Under the pieces are notes generated by a model that did no database searches, was not told the DNA's origin, and was given only the letters and a program-made list of their open reading frames with translations. A stretch of 64,000 nucleotides of DNA from Dehalococcoidia bacterium (GTDB lineage: Bacteria > Chloroflexota > Dehalococcoidia > Bin125), in assembly GCA_022825855.1 (NCBI GenBank), contig JAJDWB010000019.1, forward strand, positions 186,001 through 250,000, in the 5' to 3' direction. This document shows positions 8,539 to 16,785 of the stretch, piece by piece. The position numbers were made by a program, and so were the translations under genes. The first letter of the stretch is position 1. Every line of letters starts with the position of its first letter.

Positions 8539-9078
8539 TCACACGTTCACTGTTGGGATGAAAACACTGGGCGGTTTGACCTCAGGGCGCGGCGGAGGGG
8601 GAATCGTGTAAGGGTCGAGCCTAGTCCGCCCCCTAATCGACACCGAACCATCGCCGACGCTGATCACGTTCATGTCCTGATTCGCGACCAACTCCCGACA
8701 GCGAAACGGCATTCCTGCGGGCGATTCGCCAGCCAGGCGAAACGCCCGGGCCCAAAGGGCGGCGAGAGCATCCGGAATTCGCTTCGCCTAGTACGCCTTC
8801 AGCAACTCATCGAACCGGTCTTCGAACTCGACCAAGGCTGGTTCCGAGGCCAAGGTCGCGGCTTGCTTCGCCAACTGCGTCCGCGCCTGGCATTCGCGGA
8901 TGGCGCGTTGCACTCTGAGCCATTGCCGGCTGACGGGAGCCGTGTTCCAGATGGTGAGCACGGCAACGATGATCGCCGCGACAGAGCCGAGAATCGTCAG
9001 CACTGTCAGTTCTATGCTCCGTCTCGCAACTGAATCAGCGCGTTCAGCCGAGCCTGATTCAGCGTAGTCCGAATTCAT
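8539..9078 (-). pseudogene. Second copy of the small membrane protein, interrupted by an in-frame TAG
   Basis: From ATG 9078 (MNSDYAESGSAERADSVARR) the frame runs through a transmembrane helix matching the paralogue at 1900-2373 and reaches TAG at 8790-8788. The same frame continues past the stop for another 82 codons (RIPDALAALWARAFRLAGES, IPPPPRPEV) to TGA at 8541-8539, still aligned to the paralogue. The stop sits where the paralogue has GAG (AY-E-SHRIP versus AY-stop-AKRIP), so one G-to-T change explains it. The sequence on both sides is well conserved, so the mutation is recent or the stop is read through. Together with the damaged 5' end of the other copy, neither copy is intact. Its 5' end overlaps the 3' end of the SwmB pseudogene by 20 bases. 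Confidence 0.75.
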
Positions 9079-11019
9079 CTGCGGAGGGCTGAACGGGTAC
9101 AGGGCATGGAAACAGGGAGTTGCGCGTCGCAGCCGGCTCGCTGTTCCTGCTGGCCGACAGCGGAGAGTCCGCCCGCGCGCGCCGTTCACCGGCGAGCGCA
9201 CTGCCTGGATGGGGCCGGACCAACCCGCAACCCTGCGCCGCTCGCAGCAAGGACGCCTCGTCTTCCGGCGCAAGCACCAGCGCCAACCACGCGACCTGCA
9301 CCGTGTCGGCGCAGACCATCCCGTCCTCGACCGTCGTCTCCAGCACCGTCCAGTCAGGATCGAGCCGGCCCTTGACCGCCAGCCGCACCCGCTCCGCCTC
9401 CCTCGACGGTGCGGGCAAGCAGATCTCGACCGGTTCGGTCAGGCGGTTGTCCAGCCTCGGCAGGAACGTATCGCCGAGCAACTCGATCGAGTTGTGACCG
9501 CTGTCCGGGCGGTAGTAGACCTGCCAGATCTTGACCAGCAGCAGCGACGAGCTGGCAACCACTTCGTAGCGCTCACCGTCCCCGGCGGCGAGCCAACGCG
9601 AGCCGCCGGTCGCCCTTCGTACGAGCGAGGGCTGCTCATCGAGACCGAACACCCGCGTCGTCAGGTAGTAGCCGCGCGAGTGCGATTGAAACTCCTCGCG
9701 CACCGAGGCCGCGATCGTGCTCAGGTCGAGTGATCCCGACGCGCCCGAGGGCTTACTCGCGCCGATCTCGCTGATCGAAGTCGGCAGCGCCTGCATCCCG
9801 CCCTCGGGACTCCAGTCGACCGGGTTACGGGCGAAGTTGGACGGGTCCGGCGGCGGCTGCGTCGCCCGAGGCTGACTCGAACCCGGACTGCCTCCGCCCG
9901 GCGTCGAGGGCGGCGGCGGCGCGGCGCTGATCACGATGTTGAAGGTATCGCTGACCGATGCGACCGCGTCGCTGGCCGTGACCGTCAACGACGCCATACT
10001 CGCGGCCGTCGGCGTGCCTGAGAAGCTGCGCGTGGAGCCCGTGAACGGCAGCCACGCAGGCGTCGTCGCGGTGTTGGTCGGCGGCGTCAGCTGGCGGTCC
10101 ACCTTGTGGTTCGCATTGTGGCCCAGCCCGGAATGCGCCAGGATCGCGTCCTTGTTCGACGACGAGGCCGACTTGATCGTGCCGCCGTTCAGCTGGAGCG
10201 TGTTGGCCAGCACGGCGATGCCCGCCGTGGAGACGTTCATCGGCACCACCGTGTAGCTGAGGTCCAGATCGGTCGAGCCACTCCCGCTGGCGTAGTTCGC
10301 CCAGAACTCGCCGTAGTTGGGGTCCATCTTGATCTTCGGGCGCGGCGTGCCGCCGGTCGTGACCACGTTGACGGCGGCGCTGAACGTCCGCCGCACCTGG
10401 ATCGCCTCGCCGTTCCCGTATGTCTCGTTCGTGCCGTCGTTGTCTGCGCTGAGCCGGGGCGTCGAGACGATCGCCACGCCCGTCGCCACCGGCCCGCTGT
10501 TGTTGGTCACCGACTGGCCGGAGATGGTCGCCACGTCGTTGCCGGTCGCGTCCTGCAGCGGATTCGCAGTGGGTTTGGTGTAGCCGACCGTTACGTCTGG
10601 CCCTCGCCCGCCGCTGCGGACAGGGTCAGCGTCACCGCGCTGCCGGCTATCGCCACGCCGCTCACCGTCCGGCTCGAACCCGCCACGCTGACCGCAAAGG
10701 CCGAGGCGGCCGGCTTCGACGCCGCGTCCAGCACCTCGTTGAAGGTCAGCGTCAGCGCCGTCCCGTCCACCGCCGCGCTGGACGGCCTGGGCGCGGTGGT
10801 GTCCGCCGTGTCGTTGGTCACCGCCTGGTTGGTGAGGCTGGCGACGTCGTTGCCGACGGCGTCCTGGATCGGCTTACTGGACGGCACCGTGTAGCTCACC
10901 GTGAAGGTGTCGCTGTCGCTGGCTCCCCGGCTCAGGGTGAGGCTGACCACCTGACCGGAGACGGACACGCCGGAGGAGTACTGTTTGGCGCCGATGACCT
11001 TGACCGTGAAGGCGGACAT
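9059..11019 (-). pseudogene. SwmB-repeat surface/adhesin protein fragment, frameshifted near 10595
   Basis: Two minus-strand frames together encode one repeat protein. The first (11019-10591) reads SwmB-type repeats (VDGTALTLTFNEVLDAASKP, QDAVGNDVASLTNQAVTND) and stops at GQT-stop. Shifting frame by one base at the same point continues the repeat (VTVGYTKPTANPLQDATGND) into the second frame, which ends at 9059. Then follow a repeat with GIAVLANTLQLNGGTIKSA, an Ig-like domain, a Pro/Gly linker and a unique C-terminal domain. SwmB-like repeats build long secreted adhesins. There is no signal peptide and the 5' part is missing, so this is a decayed fragment. Base composition is richer in GC than the flanking defence genes and closer to the backbone. 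Confidence 0.75.
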
Positions 11020-11397
11020 CGCCGGGGTGGAGTCCTCGTCCAGCGCCTCGCGTATTCGCCGCCTGATGCAACGGAACTCGTTGTCCTTGGTGGCGGTGCG
11101 GTAGCTGACCTCCAGCCGCTCGCCCCCCTCGACGATGCCCTGCTCCTCGACTAGTCGGTCCAGCGCCTCCAGCGATTGGCCCGCCCGGACAGAAGCTCAG
11201 CCGCGTCGACGGCGCCCCATTGTTTCCAGCTCCCGCCAGCACGACATCGGCCTGAGTCGCACCTGCGGGGCCAAGCCTCCCTGAGCGCCAGGTGAGTCTG
11301 GGCTCGCTCCGCCGTCTTCCCCGCTCCGGCCGGACGAACCTCACATGATCGTCGCGCCGAGCCTGGGTTAACCGGAAGCGCCCGTCTAGCCTCCGGA
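11020..11397. other. Gap with degraded coding traces
   Basis: In frame with the SwmB fragment the minus strand reads on upstream as EVSYRTATKDNEFRCIRR and QSLEALDRLVEEQGI, which does not look like SwmB and suggests fusion to an unrelated gene remnant. I could not find an intact start. No RNA gene or terminator is evident. Confidence 0.35.
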
Positions 11398-12378
11398 TCA
11401 GGGCGAGTTTTCGCCGGTCGTCCCAGACTCACCACCGCCGCGGTCCGCATGCGGGTCGGCCGGTCCCGGCCAGCCCCAGGCCCCCAGTGTCACCAGGCGC
11501 AACCCGCCGTGCAGCAGCCGCGTCCAGACCAGCTGCCACCACACACGGCGATACGCGTTCTCGCACCAGACGAGTTCCTGCTGGCGTTCGGAAGACGACC
11601 AGGGACGGTTGGTGGGTGGCAGGGTGAGCTCGAACTCGCCGATCAGCCGCTGCTCCAGTTCCAGCCGCCGCCGTTCGATCCGCAACCAATCGAGCGTGTA
11701 CTTCACCCGCTGCCGCTCCTTCCAGGTCCCGCGCCATTCCTCGATCAGCGCCAGGACCGCGCCGTAGACCCGCCCGTCGTCGGCCGCCGGCTCGCGGGTG
11801 ACCAGCTCGGGGAAGGTCCGCGGCGGGAAGTAGTCGGAGCGGGTGTGCGCAGCCGGGGGGCCGCCGGTCGAAGCGGCGCTCCGGTCCAGTGCGGCGACGC
11901 TCTCTCGCAGCCCCTCGACCTCCGCCTGCAGCCGTTCGGTCTGTTCCGTCGCTCCCTGCCGCCAGGTGTCCAGCTCACCGCCCAGCTCGTCCAACCGCTC
12001 GCCCATGGTCTGCTCCAGCCGCCCGAAGCGCTGATCCAACTGGCGCATCAGCTGCCCCGCCGCCCCTACTTCCGCTCGCCGGGGCTGTTCCGGCTGTCTC
12101 GGTTGCTCCCGTTGTTCCCGTCGCTCCTCAGGCGCAGACCTCGGCGGTCCTGCCGCATGTCGCCGGTCCCGCTCTCGCAGCAGCGCCTCGGTCATCCGCC
12201 GGCTCAGGTGCCGGTCCGTCAGCGTCCGACGGATGGTCCGCTCACTCAGGCCCAGCCGCTCAGCCGCCGCATCCCGGCCCTCCCGCTCCACCAGGTCCTG
12301 TAGGAGGGCCCAGAGCTGCCCCTCCCCCGTCACCGGGCCCGGCCCCGCCCCCCGCTCTGTCGACGTATCACCGTTCAT
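11398..12378 (-). CDS. HTH and coiled-coil protein of unknown function
   Basis: 326 residues from ATG 12378. Residues about 20-60 form a helix-turn-helix resembling resolvase/Fis-type DNA-binding segments (AAAERLGLSERTIRRTL). A Gln/Glu/Arg-rich linker follows, then a coiled coil (about 105-165: LMRQLDQRFGRLEQTMGERL). The C-terminal third (about 180-300) is a Trp- and Arg-rich helical region. It is divergently transcribed from the replication-relaxation gene with 318 bases between them, a typical layout for a regulator and the gene it controls, or for two parts of a plasmid-like module. GC content is high and matches the relaxation gene but not the defence genes nearby. A DNA-binding role is likely; no family name can be given. 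Confidence 0.7.
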   Translation of the reverse strand: MNGDTSTERGAGPGPVTGEGQLWALLQDLVEREGRDAAAERLGLSERTIRRTLTDRHLSRRMTEALLRERDRRHAAGPPRSAPEERREQREQPRQPEQPRRAEVGAAGQLMRQLDQRFGRLEQTMGERLDELGGELDTWRQGATEQTERLQAEVEGLRESVAALDRSAASTGGPPAAHTRSDYFPPRTFPELVTREPAADDGRVYGAVLALIEEWRGTWKERQRVKYTLDWLRIERRRLELEQRLIGEFELTLPPTNRPWSSSERQQELVWCENAYRRVWWQLVWTRLLHGGLRLVTLGAWGWPGPADPHADRGGGESGTTGENSP

Positions 12379-12696
12379 CCCGACCCCCTATCTGTCCGGC
12401 AGTGCTTGCCGCTGTCCAAGCTCCATGCAGCCGGCCCGCGCAACATCTCCCCGGCCGACTGCACGCCGGGCACCGCGTTCGCCCGGTAAAACACTGCTTG
12501 CCGTCGCTTCGTGGACACTGGCCAACTACCTCTATCTCCTGTACACGATTCGCGTGCCGCGGCCTGGACAGTCCGTGTCCGGCGGCGGCCAATGTTGTCT
12601 ACATAGCATATCCGTTCGTATAGGCTTTGGCGCATCCTGAGACACACTTCCGGTCGCAGGGAATGGATCGAATCGGCCCTGATGGGAGACCCGTAG
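12379..12696. promoter_or_regulatory. Divergent control region with a GGACA/TGTCC dyad
   Basis: This 318-base spacer lies between two divergent genes and has no coding signal. At 12562-12583 is an inverted repeat built on GGACA-5 bases-TGTCC with GC-rich extension, a plausible operator. The segment TGCTTGCCG occurs twice (about 12412 and 12499). No clear sigma-70 hexamers could be fixed. Confidence 0.35.
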
Positions 12697-14346
12697 ATGA
12701 GAGAGATCGAGCGGGACCTGCTGCGCCTCGTGGCCGAGCTGCCGCTCGCCGACCGGATCGAGCTGGCCTGTTTCTCGCGCTGGTCCGAGCGCGCCGTCTA
12801 CCAGCGCCTCGGGAATCTGCGCCGCTCGGGCCTGGTCGAGGACCTGGCTCACGCGTCAGATCTGATCCGCCCGACTCGGCGTTTCCTGCTCACGGCGGAC
12901 GGGGTTGAGCAACTGGCGCTCAACCTGGGCCGGAGCCGCGAGGCCGTCCTGCGCGACTATCCGGTCTCCGAGCGCTGGCGTCAGACGTTGCTCCGGCGGA
13001 TCGACGCGGTCGCCGTGATCTACCGGCTCGGCTCCGCCCTGGCCGAGGTCGCAGGACCGCCGCGGCTGCGCTGGTACCGCTCGCGGCCGGCCGACGCGGC
13101 GTTCGCCTTGACCGGCGGCCGCACGCTTGCGGTGGTGCGCTGGGGCCGTGCGCTGGACCGGACCGCGTTCGCGGTGCGCATCAGCCGGCTGCGCCAGGGG
13201 CCGGCCTACTCGGGCGCGCTCGTACTCGTCCCCGACGAGGTCCGCTTCCGTCAGGCCCGCCGATTACTCCGAGGCATGCCGTTCATCTGCTTCCTGGCGC
13301 TCGAGGGGGAAGCCGCTCAGCCGTCGAGCGAGTCGCGCATCTGGCGGGCGCCGTCGGGCGGCGCCCGGCTCAGCCTCCGCGACGTCCTCTACTACCTCCG
13401 GCCCGAAGGCCAGTGGGCCGTAGAACGGGTCCCTCAGCGAAGTCTTCCTCCTCGGTCGCTGGCCGGTCGGCCGGAGACTCGCGAGCCGGACTGGCTGCTC
13501 CCGGCCCGGCTCAAGACATCGGAGAAGCGAGCGCTCGGCCTGATCGGCGACTGGCCCTGGATCCGGCCCGACCACCTGGCGAAGTTGCTCGGCGTCGCCC
13601 GCCGCCGGGTCTCGCAACTGACTTCCGGGCTGGAACGATTCGAACTGCTGTTGGCGCCGCGGATCGAGGGCCAGCGCCGGCTCGCGCTCACGGATCGCGG
13701 CTTGGCCCTGATTGCCCGGCGGGACCGCGCCTCGGTCGGGGCCGCGCGTACACGCTGGAGCGCCGCGCCGCTCGACCCCGAAGCGCCGTTCGGCTGGCGC
13801 AACCTGCGCGGCCGCCGAACCCGCCAGCTCCTGCGCCATCTCGCCCACACCGAGTCGGTGCATCGATTCCTCGCCGCGCTCTCGGAACAAGCCCGCCTAA
13901 AGGGCGCGGAGCTGATCCAGTTCGACCCGCCGCAACGTGCCTCGCGCTACTTCCGCCTCGACGGCACCCTCTACTCGGTCCAGCCCGACGCCTTCGGCGT
14001 GCTCCGTCTGGATGGACGCGATCGGGCGTTCTTTCTCGAGTGGGAGCGCCGTGCGATCCGGCCCTCGACGATGGCCGCCAAGCTCGCTCCCTACCAGCGC
14101 TACTACCGCAACCACCGGCCGACTGATGACCACGGCGCGTGGCCGCTTGTGCTGGTCGCGTTCGACGATGAGTTGGCATCCGATCAATTCCTGCGCATCG
14201 TGGACAGTCGGACAAGTCGCGCCGGAGTCGATCTACCTCTGTACGTCTCGAACCGGCAGCTCTTGGACCGACACGGACCGCTAGGACCTGCGTGGAGGTG
14301 CGTCAACGACTTGCGACCAGGGATTGCATTCGCTGCGAGCGCCTAG
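12697..14346 (+). CDS. Replication-relaxation family protein
   Basis: 549 residues from ATG 12697. The N terminus has a winged-helix segment (ELACFSRWSERAVYQRLGNL followed by RRSGLV); a second lies about residues 275-340 (LGLIGDWPWIRPDHLAKLL, RRVSQLTSGLERF). The C-terminal region (about 400-480) contains YSVQPDAFGVLRLDGRDRAF and FLEWERRAIRPSTMAAKL, the conserved block of replication-relaxation proteins (Pfam Replic_Relax), which I read as a PD-(D/E)XK-like fold (D..ExE). Such proteins occur on plasmids and integrative conjugative elements and are linked to relaxase or replication functions. No relaxase, coupling protein or T4SS gene is present here, so the element cannot transfer on its own from what is seen. 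It is divergent from the HTH gene and shares its high GC. Confidence 0.7.
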   Translation: MREIERDLLRLVAELPLADRIELACFSRWSERAVYQRLGNLRRSGLVEDLAHASDLIRPTRRFLLTADGVEQLALNLGRSREAVLRDYPVSERWRQTLLRRIDAVAVIYRLGSALAEVAGPPRLRWYRSRPADAAFALTGGRTLAVVRWGRALDRTAFAVRISRLRQGPAYSGALVLVPDEVRFRQARRLLRGMPFICFLALEGEAAQPSSESRIWRAPSGGARLSLRDVLYYLRPEGQWAVERVPQRSLPPRSLAGRPETREPDWLLPARLKTSEKRALGLIGDWPWIRPDHLAKLLGVARRRVSQLTSGLERFELLLAPRIEGQRRLALTDRGLALIARRDRASVGAARTRWSAAPLDPEAPFGWRNLRGRRTRQLLRHLAHTESVHRFLAALSEQARLKGAELIQFDPPQRASRYFRLDGTLYSVQPDAFGVLRLDGRDRAFFLEWERRAIRPSTMAAKLAPYQRYYRNHRPTDDHGAWPLVLVAFDDELASDQFLRIVDSRTSRAGVDLPLYVSNRQLLDRHGPLGPAWRCVNDLRPGIAFAASA

Positions 14347-14382
14347 ATTGCGCTGTGGCGGTAGAGCCTCGGCGGCGTTCGA

Positions 14383-14429
14383 CGCTAGCGCTCGGCCGGC
14401 GACATGACCTAGTTCATCGCTAGCGCTCG
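14383..14429. repeat. Pair of 12-bp direct repeats
   Basis: CGCTAGCGCTCG occurs at 14383-14394 and again at 14418-14429, 35 bases apart, in the spacer between the replication-relaxation gene and the YhcG gene. It could be an iteron or a regulator site, or chance. Two copies are too few to call an origin. Confidence 0.4.
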
Positions 14430-14537
14430 TTCCGCTCGCTGACGTCAGCGGTTGCGATCTGATGTGGCATGATCGATGGCAGGGAACGATACGGTGTGAA
14501 GTCGTGTGCGAGCGCTCCTCCGTCACTGAGAGCAGGA

Positions 14538-15773
14538 ATGATGTCGGACCAAGACGTTGAGCAGGAACCACAACCTGCGGGCAGTCTCGGCGAACGCGAT
14601 CCCTCCTACCAGGCCGTCGTCGGAGATGTCGCGGCAATCATTGCGGCAGCGAGGGACTCCGCCGCGCGCTCAGTGAACGCCGCTCTCACGGTCGCGTACT
14701 GGCTGATCGGACAGCGACTCGTGGAGTATGAGCAGTCGGGTCAGGATCGGGCCGAGTACGGAATCGCGCTGATTGAACAGCTTGCGGGTGACCTGGCGAC
14801 CCGATTCGGGCGCGGTTTCTCTCGCCAGAATCTGCAGTACATGCGCCAGTTCTACCTTGCCTACCCACCCAATCGAATTCGCCAGACAGCGTCTGGCAAA
14901 TCGGAATGGACTACCCCTATGTCAATTCGCCAAACAACGTCTGGCGAATCCAACGCCTCGCCCATCACCATGCGCTTCCAGGAGTTGGTCGATGCCTTCC
15001 CGCTCCCTTGGTCCGCGTACGTGCGACTCTTGTCCATTCCGAACGAACAGGCGCGGGAGTTCTACGAAGTCGAGGCATTGCGCGGTGGCTGGACCGTCCG
15101 TCAGCTCGACAGACAGATCTCAACACAGTTCTATGAGCGCACCGCACTCTCGAAGGACAAGGCCGCGATGTTGCTCAAGGGGCAGCAGGCATTGCCCGAA
15201 GACACGGTGCAGCCCGACGAGGCCATCAAAGACCCGTTCGTCTTGGAGTTCCTCGACCTCAAGGATGAGTATTCGGAAAGCGATCTGGAAGACGCCCTCG
15301 TGCAACATCTCCAAGCGTTCCTGTTGGAACTCGGCGACGACTTCTGTTTCGTCGGGAGGCAACGGCGCCTACGCGTTGGCGACCAGTGGTTCAGAGTGGA
15401 CCTGCTGTTCTTCCATCGGAGCTTGCGTTGTCTCGTGGTCATCGATCTCAAGATCGGGAGATTCTCCCACGCCGACGCCGGCCAGATGCACTTCTATCTC
15501 AACTACGCTCGCGAGCACTGGGTGCGAGAGGGCGAGAACCCGCCCGTTGGACTGATCCTGTGTTCAGAGAAGGACGAGACGGTCGCTCACTACGCGCTTG
15601 AGGGCCTGCCGAACCGGGTCATGGCCGCCGAGTACCAGTTGACGTTGCCGGACGAGGAGGCTCTCGCCGCCGAACTTGATCGGACCCGGCAAATGATCGA
15701 GCTACGCTCTTCTGCGACGTCCGGCTCACCGACAGCGAGTCTCGAGCCAGAGGTCAAGGAACGGGAACGCTGA
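14538..15773 (+). CDS. YhcG family PDDEXK nuclease (DUF1016)
   Basis: I start at ATG 14538 (MMSDQDVEQ), preceded by GAGCAGGA; a longer frame begins at 14469 but adds no family sequence. The product is 411 residues. The N-terminal DUF1016_N domain (about 25-125) has AAALTVAYWLIGQRLVEYEQ-like and FGRGFSRQNLQYMRQFYLAY sequence. The C-terminal PD-(D/E)XK domain (about 225-380) has QWFRVDLLFFHRSLRCLVVI followed by DLKIGRFSHADAGQMHFYLN. YhcG proteins occur in restriction-modification and other defence neighbourhoods and are predicted nucleases; the exact target is not established. Between the domains the protein carries two IRQT(A/T)SG(K/E) segments encoded by palindromic DNA (see repeat at 14877-14949). 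The gene stands alone, with 190 bases before it. Confidence 0.88.
   Translation: MMSDQDVEQEPQPAGSLGERDPSYQAVVGDVAAIIAAARDSAARSVNAALTVAYWLIGQRLVEYEQSGQDRAEYGIALIEQLAGDLATRFGRGFSRQNLQYMRQFYLAYPPNRIRQTASGKSEWTTPMSIRQTTSGESNASPITMRFQELVDAFPLPWSAYVRLLSIPNEQAREFYEVEALRGGWTVRQLDRQISTQFYERTALSKDKAAMLLKGQQALPEDTVQPDEAIKDPFVLEFLDLKDEYSESDLEDALVQHLQAFLLELGDDFCFVGRQRRLRVGDQWFRVDLLFFHRSLRCLVVIDLKIGRFSHADAGQMHFYLNYAREHWVREGENPPVGLILCSEKDETVAHYALEGLPNRVMAAEYQLTLPDEEALAAELDRTRQMIELRSSATSGSPTASLEPEVKERER
14877..14949 (+). repeat. Two in-frame 25-bp palindromic repeats inside the YhcG gene
   Basis: 14877-14901 and 14925-14949 share one 25-base unit, 48 bases apart (16 codons). Each unit is an 11-bp inverted repeat (ATTCGCCAGAC / GTCTGGCAAAT form) around 3 bases. 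They encode IRQTASGK and IRQTTSGE. The spacing keeps the frame. Confidence 0.85.
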
Positions 15774-15924
15774 CGTGCTCTCGGAATCGGGGGGAAGTAA
15801 GACCGTGCGCCACCCATCAGCACGAAGGCTCTGCGCCTTGCTTGGCTCGAGCACGAATTGCTTCCGATCGTCAATGGCCCAGCCAAACTAGATCCCATCT
15901 CTGTAACCCGTGCGGACACCGTCC

Positions 15925-16590
15925 TCATGCGGGAACAACTACCTGGTAGCAGACCACGATAGGGTCGCCGGGCTGGATCGGTGTCGGGGGCGAAGGCAGG
16001 GACACGGCGCTCAAGCGCAACTCCTCGACCAGCTTTACGATTCGCGTTGCGCACTCCCGCACGCTCATATCGCCCTCGGTGTGCTCGCGTCGCAGGGCGG
16101 ACAGCGCATGTCTCACCCGCGCGGTCTGCGGCATGGCAAGAACGTCTGCAGCCTGGTTGTATTCGTCGCCCGCCGGGGCATCGGGAGTGCCAAGAATCTC
16201 CGTCAACGCCCAGGGCTGGCTGGTCGGAGTGTTCGGGCTTGGCGCCGACTCATTGTGACACTCGCAGTTGTGCTCCGCAGCGGTGGCGGATAGTGGTTCG
16301 AGGTCGAGGTTCTGAGGAGTCGGCACGGAATGATGTCCGTCAGGATCGATGATCTGCAACATCGGCAGATCGCCGCGGAGCAGAAATTCTGGGAACCCCA
16401 AGGCGACTCGCCAGATGTACTGGTGGCCGATCGCTTCCTGCGCATCGCTCGGGAAGAATGGGCCCGAGGAAGGGTCCGCGTCCCCTTCATTGTCAGCGAC
16501 TGTGACACTCTCGCTCAGCGCGGCCTGCTTGGCTCTGCTAGGCGTGCAGAAAACCAGATGATGGCCGGGCCCGTGTTCGTCTAGTCTCAC
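15925..16590 (-). CDS. Hypothetical 221-aa protein
   Basis: From ATG 16590 the frame encodes 221 residues (MRLDEHGPGHHLVFCTPS). Visible features are LRGDLPMLQIIDPDGHHSVP, a Ser/Pro-rich middle and a C-terminal helical stretch (ARVRHALSALRREHTEGDMS) ending in IVVCYQVVVPA. I do not recognise it. The composition on this strand is more protein-like than the overlapping plus-strand frames. It follows the PD-(D/E)XK gene of the Hma-like operon in the same direction, 195 bases downstream, and could be a fifth member. It could also be the remains of a longer gene. Confidence 0.4.
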   Translation of the reverse strand: MRLDEHGPGHHLVFCTPSRAKQAALSESVTVADNEGDADPSSGPFFPSDAQEAIGHQYIWRVALGFPEFLLRGDLPMLQIIDPDGHHSVPTPQNLDLEPLSATAAEHNCECHNESAPSPNTPTSQPWALTEILGTPDAPAGDEYNQAADVLAMPQTARVRHALSALRREHTEGDMSVRECATRIVKLVEELRLSAVSLPSPPTPIQPGDPIVVCYQVVVPA

Positions 16591-16785
16591 TGCCGCAGGG
16601 CTTCGTAGACGTTAGGGGCAAAATGGGAATGGGCGCCAAGTGAATATGTTGGGGCGTGGTGAAACGGCCATGTGTCGACGACGAGATTTGCGGGACGAGC
16701 CGTCGTTGAGGAACCGATGGTCAAGATGGAATCTAGCCGCTACCGACCTCCGCCCGGGGTCTCTGCAACTGCGAGTCGCTGCGAT

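Noticed and set aside
11151-11450. A P-loop-like string PAGAGKTAERAQTHLAL in a short minus-strand frame
   Set aside because: The rest of the frame has no ATPase motifs, the region is degraded, and a short GxGKT string can arise by chance at high GC.
14383-14429. Iteron-type replication origin
   Set aside because: Only two 12-bp repeats and no AT-rich unwinding segment or Rep gene with recognised initiator domains.
14877-14949. CRISPR-like array from the repeated palindromes
   Set aside because: Only two units, no spacer diversity, and they lie in frame inside a protein gene with no cas genes nearby.
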